This document shows positions 42,031-50,375 of a DNA stretch of 50,466 nt, in pieces. This stretch comes from Lentimicrobiaceae bacterium. GTDB lineage: Bacteria > Bacteroidota > Bacteroidia > Bacteroidales > F082. Under the pieces are notes generated by a model that worked only from the letters and a program-made list of their open reading frames with translations, was not told the DNA's origin and searched no databases. The translations under genes were made by a program, and so were the position numbers. The DNA lies in NCBI GenBank assembly GCA_015061335.1, contig SUWT01000009.1:1-50466 (forward strand), in the 5' to 3' direction. Within the stretch, counting starts at the first letter, position 1. Every line of letters begins with the position of its first letter.

Positions 42031-42180
42031 AGTTTATAGTATATAGTTAATTGTTTATAGCAGTTGGAAAGTTTATAGTTCTATAGTTTGTGGTTTATTA
42101 TGAGACAATACATAAACTTTTAGACTTAATAGCTATAAGCATGTAAACTTCTGTCAACTATAAACTCTAAACCATTAACT
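42031..42180. repeat. Degenerate opposed heptamer-type region (TAGTTTA / AACTATA)
   Basis: The gap between der and era holds TAGTTTATAGT-type units on the left and opposed AACTATAAACTCTAAAC-type units on the right, reaching the era stop. More worn than other arrays; the centre is unrelated sequence. Confidence 0.65.
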
Positions 42181-43062
42181 TTAAAAGTCGTAACTGAAGT
42201 TTCTCAGTTCTTCTTCGTTGTCACGCCAGTCTTTGCTTACTTTGACATTGAGATCTAAGAAGATCTTTTTTCCTGTAAATTCTTCTATTCCGGTGCGTGA
42301 CATTATGCCGAGTTTTTTTATTGCGGATCCTGATTTTCCTATTAATATAGCTTTTTGGGAGTCTCGTGCAGCATAAATCGTAGCCCTGATATTGATCATT
42401 TTCTTGCTTTCCTCGTAGGCATCAACAACGACTTCTACAGAATAAGGAACTTCTTGTTTGTAGATCAGCAATATCTTTTCTCTTATTATTTCGGAGATGA
42501 AGAATCTCATTGATCTGTCTGTGAGTTCGTCTTTTGGAAAATAAGGAGGGCAATCAGGAAGTTTTTCCAAGATACAATCAAAGATGTGACTGATGTTGGC
42601 ATGATGTAAAGCAGAGATTGGGAATACAGTTGATTTAGGTAGTGTATTTTGCCAGAAATTAACTGCAGATACCACTCCATCCTGATCCGACAAATCAATT
42701 TTGTTTAGTAAAACAAAGATCGGAATATCGGTTTTTTGAAGACGTTCTACTGTTTTCTCATCGATTTTTTTGTCGGAAATATCCACTACATACAGTATAA
42801 GGTCAGCATCAATGAATGCGACATTGACGAACTGATTCATCACTTCATGCATCTTATAAGCGGGATTTTTTATGATTCCTGGAGTATCTGAGAACACAAT
42901 TTGGAAGTCATCACCGTTCACGATGCCCAAAATTCGGTGTCTTGTGGTCTGTGCTTTTGATGTTACTATAGAAATTTTTTCGCCTACAAATTCGTTCATA
43001 AGCGTTGATTTTCCGACATTTGGCTTGCCAATAATATTTACGTAACCTGCTTTATGATTCAT
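42181..43062 (-). CDS. era: Ribosome-assembly GTPase Era
   Basis: Essential GTPase that binds the 3' end of 16S rRNA during 30S maturation. About 293 residues from ATG 43062. G1 is GKPNVGKSTLMNEF, G3 DTPGI, G4 NKID; the C-terminal KH domain has SQKAILIGKSGSAIKKLG. The frame is open 23 codons further upstream, but those residues (FSTAKIYFVSLQVKYFLKKIFS) do not belong to the family and overlap the promoter region of the divergent tRNA gene; MNHKAGYVNIIG is the normal start. rsmA, whose substrate is the same rRNA end, is elsewhere in the window. Confidence 0.96.
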   Translation of the reverse strand: MNHKAGYVNIIGKPNVGKSTLMNEFVGEKISIVTSKAQTTRHRILGIVNGDDFQIVFSDTPGIIKNPAYKMHEVMNQFVNVAFIDADLILYVVDISDKKIDEKTVERLQKTDIPIFVLLNKIDLSDQDGVVSAVNFWQNTLPKSTVFPISALHHANISHIFDCILEKLPDCPPYFPKDELTDRSMRFFISEIIREKILLIYKQEVPYSVEVVVDAYEESKKMINIRATIYAARDSQKAILIGKSGSAIKKLGIMSRTGIEEFTGKKIFLDLNVKVSKDWRDNEEELRNFSYDF

Positions 43063-43087
43063 AGAAAAAATTTTTTTTAAAAAATAC

Positions 43088-43118
43088 TTGACTTGCAAAG
43101 AAACAAAATATATCTTTG
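43088..43118 (+). promoter_or_regulatory. Complete Bacteroidota promoter for the initiator tRNA
   Basis: TTG at 43088-43090, a 20-base spacer and TATCTTTG at 43111-43118: the best-formed promoter in the window, about 47 bases ahead of the mature tRNA 5' end. Confidence 0.78.
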
Positions 43119-43165
43119 CAGTCGAAAACAAAACGAAAAAAAACTTGTTTTTTTCGTACTCAGGA

Positions 43166-43239
<74 letters not shown>

Positions 43240-43245
43240 CTAGAA

Positions 43246-43274
43246 ACGGATGATATACATCATCCGTTTTTTTT
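43246..43274 (+). terminator. Terminator after the initiator tRNA
   Basis: Perfect 9-bp stem ACGGATGAT / ATCATCCGT around ATAC, then eight T. It begins only seven bases after the tRNA discriminator base and also lies at the convergent end of the deaminase gene. Confidence 0.9.
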
Positions 43275-43279
43275 GTTTA

Positions 43280-44317
43280 TCATTGTTTATCGTACTGCTG
43301 TACCTCCTCGTAAATATATTCTAATTTTATTCCTGCAGTTTTGAACATCTGTTCCGACTCTGCGCAGTCGTGATATTTTCTTTGACATACGACTCTTACA
43401 ATACCGCAGTTAATGATAAGCATGGCACATGTTCTACAAGGTGTCATTCTGCAGTAAAGAGTGCTGCCTTCTAAGGCTATACCTCTTCTGGCGGCCTGAG
43501 CGATGGCATTTTGCTCAGCATGAACTGTCCTTACACAGTGTTGTGTGATATGTCCGTCTTCATGAATCATCTTCTTAAAAAGATGACCAACTTCATCGCA
43601 ATGAGGCAATCCTGTCGGAGCACCAACGTATCCTGTCACCAAGATCTGACGATCCTTAACGATGACACATCCGCTACGGCCACGATTACAGGTGGCGCGT
43701 TCTGCAACAGTATCGGCTAAATTCATGAAATATTCATCCCATGTAGGACGTTTATATTCTTTATCCCCGATATTTTGCAATACCTCTTCTACTTTTTTAT
43801 GCAATTCTTCTATCGTTCCGTCATTCTTGAAAACATAATTAGCTTCTTTGATACATGCCGCGATGTTCTGTTTATTAGGGTCATCAGAATTCATCTCACG
43901 TTCTTCGTTCGCCACAAAAGTCTCGAAACTAACAGCATCAGTCTCTGATTTTCTCTGTATTATGCGTTCATAACGTGTTTTCTGATCTGCATCGATAGCG
44001 AAGAGATAGAAATTACCTTTTGATCGAAGAGCATTGACTTCGCCTATTGCGCGAATGCTTTCTATGACAGCATTCTTTCCTGTGGCAAAAGCTCTTTCAT
44101 AAAGTTGTGTGGCAATATAACTTGGTGAATGTGAAGCTCTTAAATCATTGCCTACCAATGTTAGAGTGTCACGATTAACTTCCAAACCTCTTTTTTGAAT
44201 TTCTTCAGCAATAAAGGCGCGTACAGAATAATGTACATAACCCTTTTCTTTGACCAGATAATCCACAATAGTGCCTTTTCCTGCTCCTAATGTTCCTGTT
44301 ATTCCTATGATATTCAT
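43280..44317 (-). CDS. P-loop kinase-like domain fused to deoxycytidylate deaminase
   Basis: A 345-residue two-domain protein. Residues 1-180 are a nucleotide-kinase-like P-loop domain: Walker A GTLGAGKGT (7-15), then VIESIRAIGEVNAL and a DADQKTRYERIIQRK segment, resembling dephospho-CoA/adenylate kinase folds. Residues about 190-345 are a zinc deaminase: HAEQNAIAQAARRG (zinc His and catalytic Glu, near 262-270) and TPCRTCAMLIINCGI (zinc Cys pair, near 291), with VKDRQILVTGYVGAPTGLPHCDE typical of dCMP deaminases. The likely reaction is dCMP to dUMP, feeding dTMP synthesis; the kinase-like part has no assigned activity. Yeast Dcd1 has a comparable layout. The LOG-family gene lies 10 bases upstream. 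Confidence 0.87.
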   Translation of the reverse strand: MNIIGITGTLGAGKGTIVDYLVKEKGYVHYSVRAFIAEEIQKRGLEVNRDTLTLVGNDLRASHSPSYIATQLYERAFATGKNAVIESIRAIGEVNALRSKGNFYLFAIDADQKTRYERIIQRKSETDAVSFETFVANEEREMNSDDPNKQNIAACIKEANYVFKNDGTIEELHKKVEEVLQNIGDKEYKRPTWDEYFMNLADTVAERATCNRGRSGCVIVKDRQILVTGYVGAPTGLPHCDEVGHLFKKMIHEDGHITQHCVRTVHAEQNAIAQAARRGIALEGSTLYCRMTPCRTCAMLIINCGIVRVVCQRKYHDCAESEQMFKTAGIKLEYIYEEVQQYDKQ

Positions 44318-44327
44318 ATTGTTGAAT

Positions 44328-44915
44328 TTATTTGCTTTCCTGTCTAATATCTTCTATCCATTTTTTAATATCAAGGGGTTGATAATCACTTATACCTTTC
44401 ATTAAGGTTTCAGCATTATCGCTGATTATGATATTATCTCTATGTTCTTTACGTATAAAACCTTGACTTACAGCATGATCTATAAAATGAACCAAACTAT
44501 CGTAGTAGTTTAAGGTGTTATAAAGAGCGACGGCTTTGTTGGTGTAACGTAACTGATTAAGTACTATTATTTCAAATAATTCGTCTAATGTTCCAAAACC
44601 GCCAGGCATAGCTATAATGGCATCAGATTCGTTTATTAACATCTCTTTACGTTCAGCCATGCTGTCAACTTCTATTAATCTTGTGACTCCAAAATGCGCC
44701 ACTTCCATGGAAACTAGCTGTTTCGGAATTATCCCTACTACTTCTTTGCCTTTTTCCAACATTTTATCAGCTATTATAGTCATCAAGCCTACGCTTCCAC
44801 CTCCGTAATAGAGTGTACAATCGTGCTGGGCGAGAACTTCGCCTAAACGTTCGGCAGCTTCGCGGTATCTGATGTCAAAACCCATGCTGCTTCCACAGAA
44901 AACACAAACTTTCAT
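44328..44915 (-). CDS. LOG-family protein (TIGR00730 Rossmann fold)
   Basis: About 195 residues. It shows the LOG-family motifs PGGFGTLDELFE and the arginine-bearing MAERKEMLINESDAIIAM, with the N-terminal VCVFCGSSMGFDIRYREAAERLGE. Characterised members release the base from nucleoside 5'-monophosphates (cytokinin riboside monophosphates, or AMP/CMP-type nucleotides in bacteria). Next to a deaminase with a nucleotide-kinase-like domain, a nucleotide clean-up role is plausible. The frame is open from 44966, but those codons cover the promoter; MKVCVFCGSS at 44915 is the family start. Confidence 0.9.
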   Translation of the reverse strand: MKVCVFCGSSMGFDIRYREAAERLGEVLAQHDCTLYYGGGSVGLMTIIADKMLEKGKEVVGIIPKQLVSMEVAHFGVTRLIEVDSMAERKEMLINESDAIIAMPGGFGTLDELFEIIVLNQLRYTNKAVALYNTLNYYDSLVHFIDHAVSQGFIRKEHRDNIIISDNAETLMKGISDYQPLDIKKWIEDIRQESK

Positions 44916-44934
44916 TTTGTTATTTATTTGCTTG

Positions 44935-44966
44935 CAAAGATAAAAAAAGACAAAAGACAATGGCAA
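44935..44966 (-). promoter_or_regulatory. Complete promoter for the LOG - deaminase pair
   Basis: On the minus strand TTG (44964-44966), a 21-base spacer, then TATCTTTG (44935-44942). The TTG is the very codon from which the longest reading frame would start. Confidence 0.7.
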
Positions 44967-44980
44967 TGTACAAGAGATTT

Positions 44981-46117
44981 TTATTCTTTATTCTTCATTT
45001 CTAGTTCCACAATTTTCTCAAACATATCTATGCCAGTATCAATAATTTCATCTTCAAATTCGTAAGTAGGGCTGTGTAGAGGCTCGTGCTCCAGTCCGCA
45101 ACCCAGCCCGAACAGACAAGTAGGACAAGTTTCTCCAAATCTTCCAAAATCTTCTGACCATGGGAATGGCTCTTGTATCTTATTGACAGACAGTTTTAAA
45201 CTCTTGGCAGCTAGCTCCACCATAGATGTTTTTTCAAGAGAGTTTATACTTGCTGAGAATGCTTCATGAATACTATGAGAGAAGTTTAGATTAAATTCTT
45301 TAGCGATATAATCAGATAAATTTATGGTACTTTCCTTCAGATGTTGGAGTGATTTATTATTCTGGCTTCTCATAGTGATCCAGATTTCGGCATGACCAGG
45401 ACTGACGCCGAATGTTTTTTCTCCAATAGAAACATGTGTTATGGTCAGTAAAGTTCTGTATCTTTCTTTTTTTAGATTTTCATATTTCTTTTTGAAAGCG
45501 TCTAATAATATCATTATCGCTTTTTGAGGGTTGTTGCCATTCTCAGGTTGTGAAGCGTGAGATGTACTTCCTTCAAAGATGAGTTTTAATCCTAGAGATG
45601 CTGATGCGAAACAATCATTTTTTATGATTATCTGATGTTTGGCAAATGATGGTAGATTGTGTAATGCATAGGCGGCATCAATTTTCAGCTCACGGAATAT
45701 GGGATCATTTATGACAGCTACAGCTCCTTCACCTGTTTCTTCAGCAGCTTGAAACAATAGAATTACATTACCTTTCTCAGGACGTTTTTTTGCAAGGCGG
45801 AATGCCAGTCCGCATAATATTGTGGCATGACCATCATGACCGCAACGATGAGAATATGGACGAAGACTATTGTCTGCTGACTGTTGAGTGTTCATTGGGA
45901 TATTTAAACCGTCTATGTCGGCTCGAAGTAATATATTCTTCCCTTCTTCTTTGCCTTTATAAACAGCGATAATACTATATCCTCCAATATTTTTTATATG
46001 AAGATCAGGCTTTGTTCTTTCCAAAAACCTGTTAATTATCTTATTCGTATTTTTTTCATTGCCAGATGGCTCAGCATTATTGTGAAGCCTAAGTCTAAGT
46101 AATTCAAATGTTTTCAT
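44981..46117 (-). CDS. M20-family amidohydrolase / peptidase
   Basis: A 378-residue cytoplasmic metallohydrolase of the M20D group (HipO/AbgB/IAA-amino-acid hydrolase type). Zinc-site motifs: LLRADIDGLNI, HRCGHDGHATIL, the catalytic Glu pair in FQAAEETGEGA, and the late His in EHEPLHSPTYEF. The dimerisation domain (about 185-295) includes FEGSTSHASQPENGNNP. It should cleave an acyl-amino-acid type amide bond; the substrate is not predictable. It has its own promoter and is divergent from manA. There is no signal peptide. Confidence 0.9.
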   Translation of the reverse strand: MKTFELLRLRLHNNAEPSGNEKNTNKIINRFLERTKPDLHIKNIGGYSIIAVYKGKEEGKNILLRADIDGLNIPMNTQQSADNSLRPYSHRCGHDGHATILCGLAFRLAKKRPEKGNVILLFQAAEETGEGAVAVINDPIFRELKIDAAYALHNLPSFAKHQIIIKNDCFASASLGLKLIFEGSTSHASQPENGNNPQKAIMILLDAFKKKYENLKKERYRTLLTITHVSIGEKTFGVSPGHAEIWITMRSQNNKSLQHLKESTINLSDYIAKEFNLNFSHSIHEAFSASINSLEKTSMVELAAKSLKLSVNKIQEPFPWSEDFGRFGETCPTCLFGLGCGLEHEPLHSPTYEFEDEIIDTGIDMFEKIVELEMKNKE

Positions 46118-46146
46118 TTAATGATGATGTTGCTTTATTGTCACAT

Positions 46147-46176
46147 CAAAAATAAAAAAATATTTTTAATTGTCAA
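46147..46176 (-). promoter_or_regulatory. Complete promoter for the M20 amidohydrolase
   Basis: On the minus strand TTG (46174-46176), a 19-base spacer, then TATTTTTG (46147-46154), 29 bases upstream of the start codon. Confidence 0.62.
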
Positions 46177-46203
46177 AAAATAACAACTAATAAGGAAAAG
46201 TAT

Positions 46204-46211
46204 TATCTTTG
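46204..46211 (+). promoter_or_regulatory. -7 box (TATCTTTG) for manA
   Basis: TATCTTTG matches TAnnTTTG and contains the TTG codon at 46209 that would give the longest manA frame, so translation must begin at the ATG 46227. Confidence 0.65.
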
Positions 46212-46226
46212 TCCAAATTTAGAGAT

Positions 46227-47210
46227 ATGAGTGTTTTGTATCCATTGAAATTTACTCCTGCATATTTTGAAAAAATTTGGGGAGGTCAGCATATAAGGAC
46301 GATATTACACCAGGATTTTGGCGATTTACCTAATTGCGGTGAGGCTTGGTTATTGTCTGGTTATGAAGGTCACAATAGCGTTGTCGCAAACGGTAATTTT
46401 GCGGGTGATGAAATCAACGATCTTATTGAAACATTTATGGGAGATCTTGTCGGTGATGAGGTTTTTAATAGGTTTGGTGAACGTTTCCCATTGTTAATCA
46501 AGATTATAGATCCTCTTGATAGTCTTTCTGTACAAGTACATCCTGATGATGAATTGGCGCGACAGCAGGGTATGGAGAATGGTAAGACTGAAATGTGGTA
46601 TGTCATGAATTCAGAGGAAGGTTCAGAGATAGTGACCGGTTTCAAGAGAGATGTCAGTCCAGATGAGTTTGAGAATGCACTTCGGGAAAAGAAGGTAGAG
46701 ACATTACTTAATTACGAAAAAGCCAATAAAGGTGATGTTTTCTTTATTCCGGCTCGACGTATTCATGCGCTTGGAGCAGGTTGTATGGTGGCTGAGATTC
46801 AGCAGACTAGCGACACTTCATATCGTGTATATGATTGGGATCGAATTGACAGATTTGGAATGCAGAGAGAACTTCACATCGACGAGGCTCTTGCTACTCT
46901 TAATTTCAAGAAAGAGGATGATTATATAACACATTACGACAGAGATATTAAAAATTCTACGGTCAAATTAGTGAGTTGCCCTTTCTTTACAACGAATCTT
47001 ATTAAGCTAGATGCAACTCTTAAGAAAGACTATTCGGAATTAGATTCATTCGTGATATTACTTTGTGTATCAGGAAGTTTTACCTTGTCATCAGAAGAAG
47101 GTGCAGAAAAGGTTAATACAGGAGAGTGCATATTGATACCTAATATTATCAATAATGTTGAAATAATCTCTGATGGAGATTGTGAATTATTGGAAGTATA
47201 TATTGTATAA
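46227..47210 (+). CDS. manA: Mannose-6-phosphate isomerase, type I
   Basis: Zinc cupin enzyme interconverting fructose-6-phosphate and mannose-6-phosphate, the entry to GDP-mannose and derived sugars, or the exit from mannose use. About 327 residues. Zinc and active-site motifs: IIDPLDSLSVQVHPDDELA, KTEMWYVM, GDVFFIPARRIHALGAGCMVAEIQQTSDTSYRVYDWDR. MSVLYPLKFTPAYFEKIWGG is the usual start; six codons more are open upstream but lie in the promoter. The TlpA gene follows after 17 bases, so read-through into the envelope cluster is possible. Confidence 0.95.
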   Translation: MSVLYPLKFTPAYFEKIWGGQHIRTILHQDFGDLPNCGEAWLLSGYEGHNSVVANGNFAGDEINDLIETFMGDLVGDEVFNRFGERFPLLIKIIDPLDSLSVQVHPDDELARQQGMENGKTEMWYVMNSEEGSEIVTGFKRDVSPDEFENALREKKVETLLNYEKANKGDVFFIPARRIHALGAGCMVAEIQQTSDTSYRVYDWDRIDRFGMQRELHIDEALATLNFKKEDDYITHYDRDIKNSTVKLVSCPFFTTNLIKLDATLKKDYSELDSFVILLCVSGSFTLSSEEGAEKVNTGECILIPNIINNVEIISDGDCELLEVYIV

Positions 47211-47227
47211 CTTAAACATTAATATTT

Positions 47228-47716
47228 ATGAAAAAGACATTAGTACTATTGTTCTTAGGCATGTTATTTTTTGGCGCTAAGGCACAATCAGATTTGCCAA
47301 ACGTTACACTTAAAAATCTTGATGGCGAATCTATCAATGTTACAGAATTGAATAATGATGGAAAGCCATTTGTTATGACTTTTTGGGCTACATGGTGCGG
47401 ACCATGCGTTAAGGAACATAACGCTTTAAGTGATGTTTATCAAGATTGGCAAGATGAAACAGGTGTGAAGATTTTTGCAGTTTCTATTGATGACTCACGT
47501 TCAACAGCACGTATCAGACCATTTGTTGAAGGTAAGGGCTGGGAGTTTGACATCCTGCTTGATGTTAACAAAGATTTGGCTAGAGCTATGAATGTAAGCA
47601 ATCCTCCTCATACATTCTTATTTGATGGTAACGGAAAAATGGTTTACCAGCATACAGGTTACTTCGAGGGAGCTGAAGAAGAGTTATATCAGGAAATTTT
47701 AAAACTTAACGAATAA
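47228..47716 (+). CDS. TlpA/ResA-like secreted thioredoxin
   Basis: A 162-residue exported thioredoxin-fold protein. Signal peptide MKKTLVLLFLGMLFFGAKAQ (cleavage expected before or at Gln20), then the redox motif WCGPC (56-60) in TFWATWCGPCVKEH and the cis-Pro context NPPHTFLFD. Family members reduce or oxidise disulfides in the periplasm. It heads a tight group with a predicted outer-membrane protein (9-base gap) and an Omp28-type lipoprotein that has its own CxxC, so its partner is probably encoded here. Confidence 0.92.
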   Translation: MKKTLVLLFLGMLFFGAKAQSDLPNVTLKNLDGESINVTELNNDGKPFVMTFWATWCGPCVKEHNALSDVYQDWQDETGVKIFAVSIDDSRSTARIRPFVEGKGWEFDILLDVNKDLARAMNVSNPPHTFLFDGNGKMVYQHTGYFEGAEEELYQEILKLNE

Positions 47717-47725
47717 GTATAAATA

Positions 47726-49453
47726 ATGAGACGTTTTATACTATTGTTGGCGTTGATAGCATCTGCCACAATTTTGAATGCTCAGATATTAGATTTGGAA
47801 AACTCTCAGGTTAATGGTAGTTTTCAGATAGATGGACAATATTATCAGGTTGACGAAGGTATTGGTATTACAGAGTCAACAATTGGTGGTAATGTGTTTG
47901 GTATCAATGGTTTTGGTAAGATTAATTACTCTTTGGGTAATTTTAATGCAGGTCTTCGTTACGAGGCATACCTTCCTCCGATGTCAGGTTTCGACACAAG
48001 ATTGGAGGGCTGTGGCATTGCTAACTACTTTGCAAGTTATGACAATGGTACTATAGGTATTACCATTGGTGACATATACGATCAGTTTGGTAATGGCTTT
48101 GTTTTCAGAACATATGAAGAATGGTCATTAGGTTTTGACAACTCACTTCGTGGTATGAGAGCCATCTATCGTCCTGCGCAAGGTGTAACTTTAAAAGCTG
48201 TCTATGGTAAACAAAGATTTTACTGGGCTCCATACGGTGCTTCTGAAAGCAGAGGTATAGTTCGCGGCTTCGATGGTGAATGGGATTTGAATCAAAGTTT
48301 CTCAGGAATGAGTAGCTCAAAATTCAGAGCAACAATTGGTGGTAGCTTTGTTAGCAAGTATCAAAAAAACACCAATAACATATATTATATTCCAGAAAAC
48401 GTTGGTGCTTTTGCAGGTCGTATTAACTTAGGTTATGGTCGTTTTGCCTTCTCGACAGAATACGCATATAAGATTAATGATCCTTCTGCATTTAACAATT
48501 ACATCTATAAGGAAGGTCAGGCAATACTTTCATCATTATCATATTCACAGAAAGGCTTTGGCGTTATCTTGCAGGTTAAACGTGTTGATAACATGAGTTT
48601 TAAATCAGATTATCAGGGAGTTAAGAACGATTTGGATATAAATTTCATTCCTCCTATCAATTATACTCATACTCATAGCTTACCTGCTATTTATTCATAC
48701 GCTACACAACCTCTCGGTGAGATGGCTATGCAATTGCAAATCAATTATACCATTCCTAAAGGAACCATTATAGGTGGTAAATATGGAACAAAAATCACTG
48801 TCGATTTTAGTCAGGTTAATGATATTGTGAGAGATTCTATCTTTAATGATGTAGATGGCGGTATTAATGGTACGCCTGGTTATACATCAAATTTCTTCGC
48901 TGTCAGCGATCATATCTTCTACCGTGATTTCAATATTGAAATTGAAAGACGTTTGAATAAGAAGTGGAAACTTATAGCACAATATATCAATTTGTATTAT
49001 GATATGGCAACTATCGAGAACCATCCAGGAGCTCCTGTTGTGAAAGCAAATATCGGTTTTGTCGATCTTACCTACAGAATCACCAACAAGCAAAGTATTC
49101 GCCTTGAGTTACAACATCTTTGGGATAATATTAACAAGAGTAATACCGCAGAGGCTTCTGTCATAGACCATTCGGATCTATATAAGAAAAGAGGTAACTG
49201 GGCTGCAGCCTTGGTGGAATATTCTATTTCTCCAAAATGGTTCGTCTCTGTAGCTGATAAGTATAATTATGGTAACCCTATTGTTGAAAACCGTGATCAT
49301 TATTATACAGCATCAGTCGGTTATATTAAAGAATCAACTAGAATAACTCTTACAGGTGGTCGTCAAAGTGAAGGTATGGTCTGCGTTGGTGGTGTTTGCC
49401 GCGTAGTTCCTGCATCAAGTGGTATATCATTATCAATCGTAACATCATTCTAA
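47726..49453 (+). CDS. DUF6029-type predicted outer-membrane beta-barrel protein
   Basis: A 575-residue exported protein with signal peptide MRRFILLLALIASATILNAQ. The mature part is an almost continuous series of alternating aromatic/glycine strands (for example NYSLGNFNAGLRYEAYLPP, GRINLGYGRFAFSTEYAYK, and KGFGVILQVKRVDNMSF), as in outer-membrane barrels, and it ends in a strand with a terminal Phe (SLSIVTSF), the usual barrel C-terminus. I place it with the Bacteroidota DUF6029 family from memory. The sequence AGQ/WAPYGASESRGIVRGFDGEW is a notable non-barrel stretch. It lies between two thioredoxin-fold genes, so it may be their channel or their substrate; function unknown. Confidence 0.75.
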   Translation: MRRFILLLALIASATILNAQILDLENSQVNGSFQIDGQYYQVDEGIGITESTIGGNVFGINGFGKINYSLGNFNAGLRYEAYLPPMSGFDTRLEGCGIANYFASYDNGTIGITIGDIYDQFGNGFVFRTYEEWSLGFDNSLRGMRAIYRPAQGVTLKAVYGKQRFYWAPYGASESRGIVRGFDGEWDLNQSFSGMSSSKFRATIGGSFVSKYQKNTNNIYYIPENVGAFAGRINLGYGRFAFSTEYAYKINDPSAFNNYIYKEGQAILSSLSYSQKGFGVILQVKRVDNMSFKSDYQGVKNDLDINFIPPINYTHTHSLPAIYSYATQPLGEMAMQLQINYTIPKGTIIGGKYGTKITVDFSQVNDIVRDSIFNDVDGGINGTPGYTSNFFAVSDHIFYRDFNIEIERRLNKKWKLIAQYINLYYDMATIENHPGAPVVKANIGFVDLTYRITNKQSIRLELQHLWDNINKSNTAEASVIDHSDLYKKRGNWAAALVEYSISPKWFVSVADKYNYGNPIVENRDHYYTASVGYIKESTRITLTGGRQSEGMVCVGGVCRVVPASSGISLSIVTSF

Positions 49454-49464
49454 AAGGTAATAAA

Positions 49465-50313
49465 ATGAAAAAAATATTAAATATATTGGCAGTTTCATTA
49501 TTTATGATAGGTATGATAGCATGTGATAAGATAGAAGAGCCATACTTCAGACCTAATAATGAAGATTCAGAACATCTTCCATTGTCGGATGATGATATTT
49601 CTAATTGGGAAAATAAGAAGGTCGTTCTTCTTGAAGATTATACTGGCGTGAGATGCGTTAACTGTCCTGCAGCAGCTGAAATAGCTAATAATCTTTTAGC
49701 TCAATATGAACATAAGTTAGTAGTCTTAGGTGTTCATGCTGGTTTCTTATCAATGCCTATCGGTGGTTTCCCTGATTTTCAAACAGAAGAAGGTACAGCA
49801 TGGTACGAGCATTTTGGTTTTGATAGTAATCCTATCGGTACTATTAACCGTAAACTTAATGGTAGTACATACGGATATAATGCGTCAGCATGGGCTGATG
49901 CTGTTGCGCAAGCTGTTGAAGGTCAGCCTAACATAAGATTATTGACAGCTACTTCTTTCGATGAAAATACACGACAGCTGAAGGTTAGTGCATATACAAC
50001 ATTCTTGGAAGGGTTTGAAGGAAATAGCAACTATAATCTTACGGTTTGTCTCATGGAAGATAATGTGATCGGAAAACAATTAGTTCCAGAGGGTACTAAT
50101 GAAGAATACGTACATCGTCACGTTTTCCGTGGCACTCTCAACGGGGCTTGGGGAGCTGAGTTTGACCAGGTTGTGTTAGAAGAAGATATCGTAAAATCAT
50201 ATTCTATCACAATGGATGAAGCTTTCAATGCCGATAACTGTTACATCGTTGCATATGTTTATGACAGAGAGACAAAAGAAATTCTACAAGTGACTGAAAA
50301 GAAGATAAAATAA
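49465..50313 (+). CDS. Omp28-type lipoprotein with thioredoxin-like CxxC
   Basis: About 282 residues. Lipoprotein signal MKKILNILAVSLFMIGMIAC with Cys20 as the lipidated residue. A thioredoxin-like domain starts at KKVVLLEDYTGVRCVNCPAAAEIA with CVNC (64-67), resembling the Bacteroidota Omp28 family named after a P. gingivalis outer-membrane protein. The second half (about 150-282) is beta-rich (VCLMEDNVIGKQLVPEG, HVFRGTLNGAWG). The frame is open 23 codons upstream inside the DUF6029 gene; ATG 49465 is the true start, 11 bases after that gene. Together with the TlpA protein it places two CxxC redox sites in one envelope operon. Confidence 0.87.
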   Translation: MKKILNILAVSLFMIGMIACDKIEEPYFRPNNEDSEHLPLSDDDISNWENKKVVLLEDYTGVRCVNCPAAAEIANNLLAQYEHKLVVLGVHAGFLSMPIGGFPDFQTEEGTAWYEHFGFDSNPIGTINRKLNGSTYGYNASAWADAVAQAVEGQPNIRLLTATSFDENTRQLKVSAYTTFLEGFEGNSNYNLTVCLMEDNVIGKQLVPEGTNEEYVHRHVFRGTLNGAWGAEFDQVVLEEDIVKSYSITMDEAFNADNCYIVAYVYDRETKEILQVTEKKIK

Positions 50314-50341
50314 GTTTATCTCTCCTTTAGTTATATAAAAT

Positions 50342-50375
50342 GAGGCTGTCTAACAAGTTTAGACGGTCTCTTTTT
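50342..50375 (+). terminator. Terminator after the Omp28-type gene
   Basis: GAGGCTGTCTAA pairs with TTAGACGGTCTC (two G-U pairs) around CAAGT, followed by TTTTT. It closes the TlpA-DUF6029-Omp28 group. The remaining 90 bases of the window show no feature. Confidence 0.82.

Noticed and set aside
43063-43131. N-terminal extension of Era
   Set aside because: The 23 residues are unlike Era, and the DNA holds the promoter of the divergent initiator tRNA.
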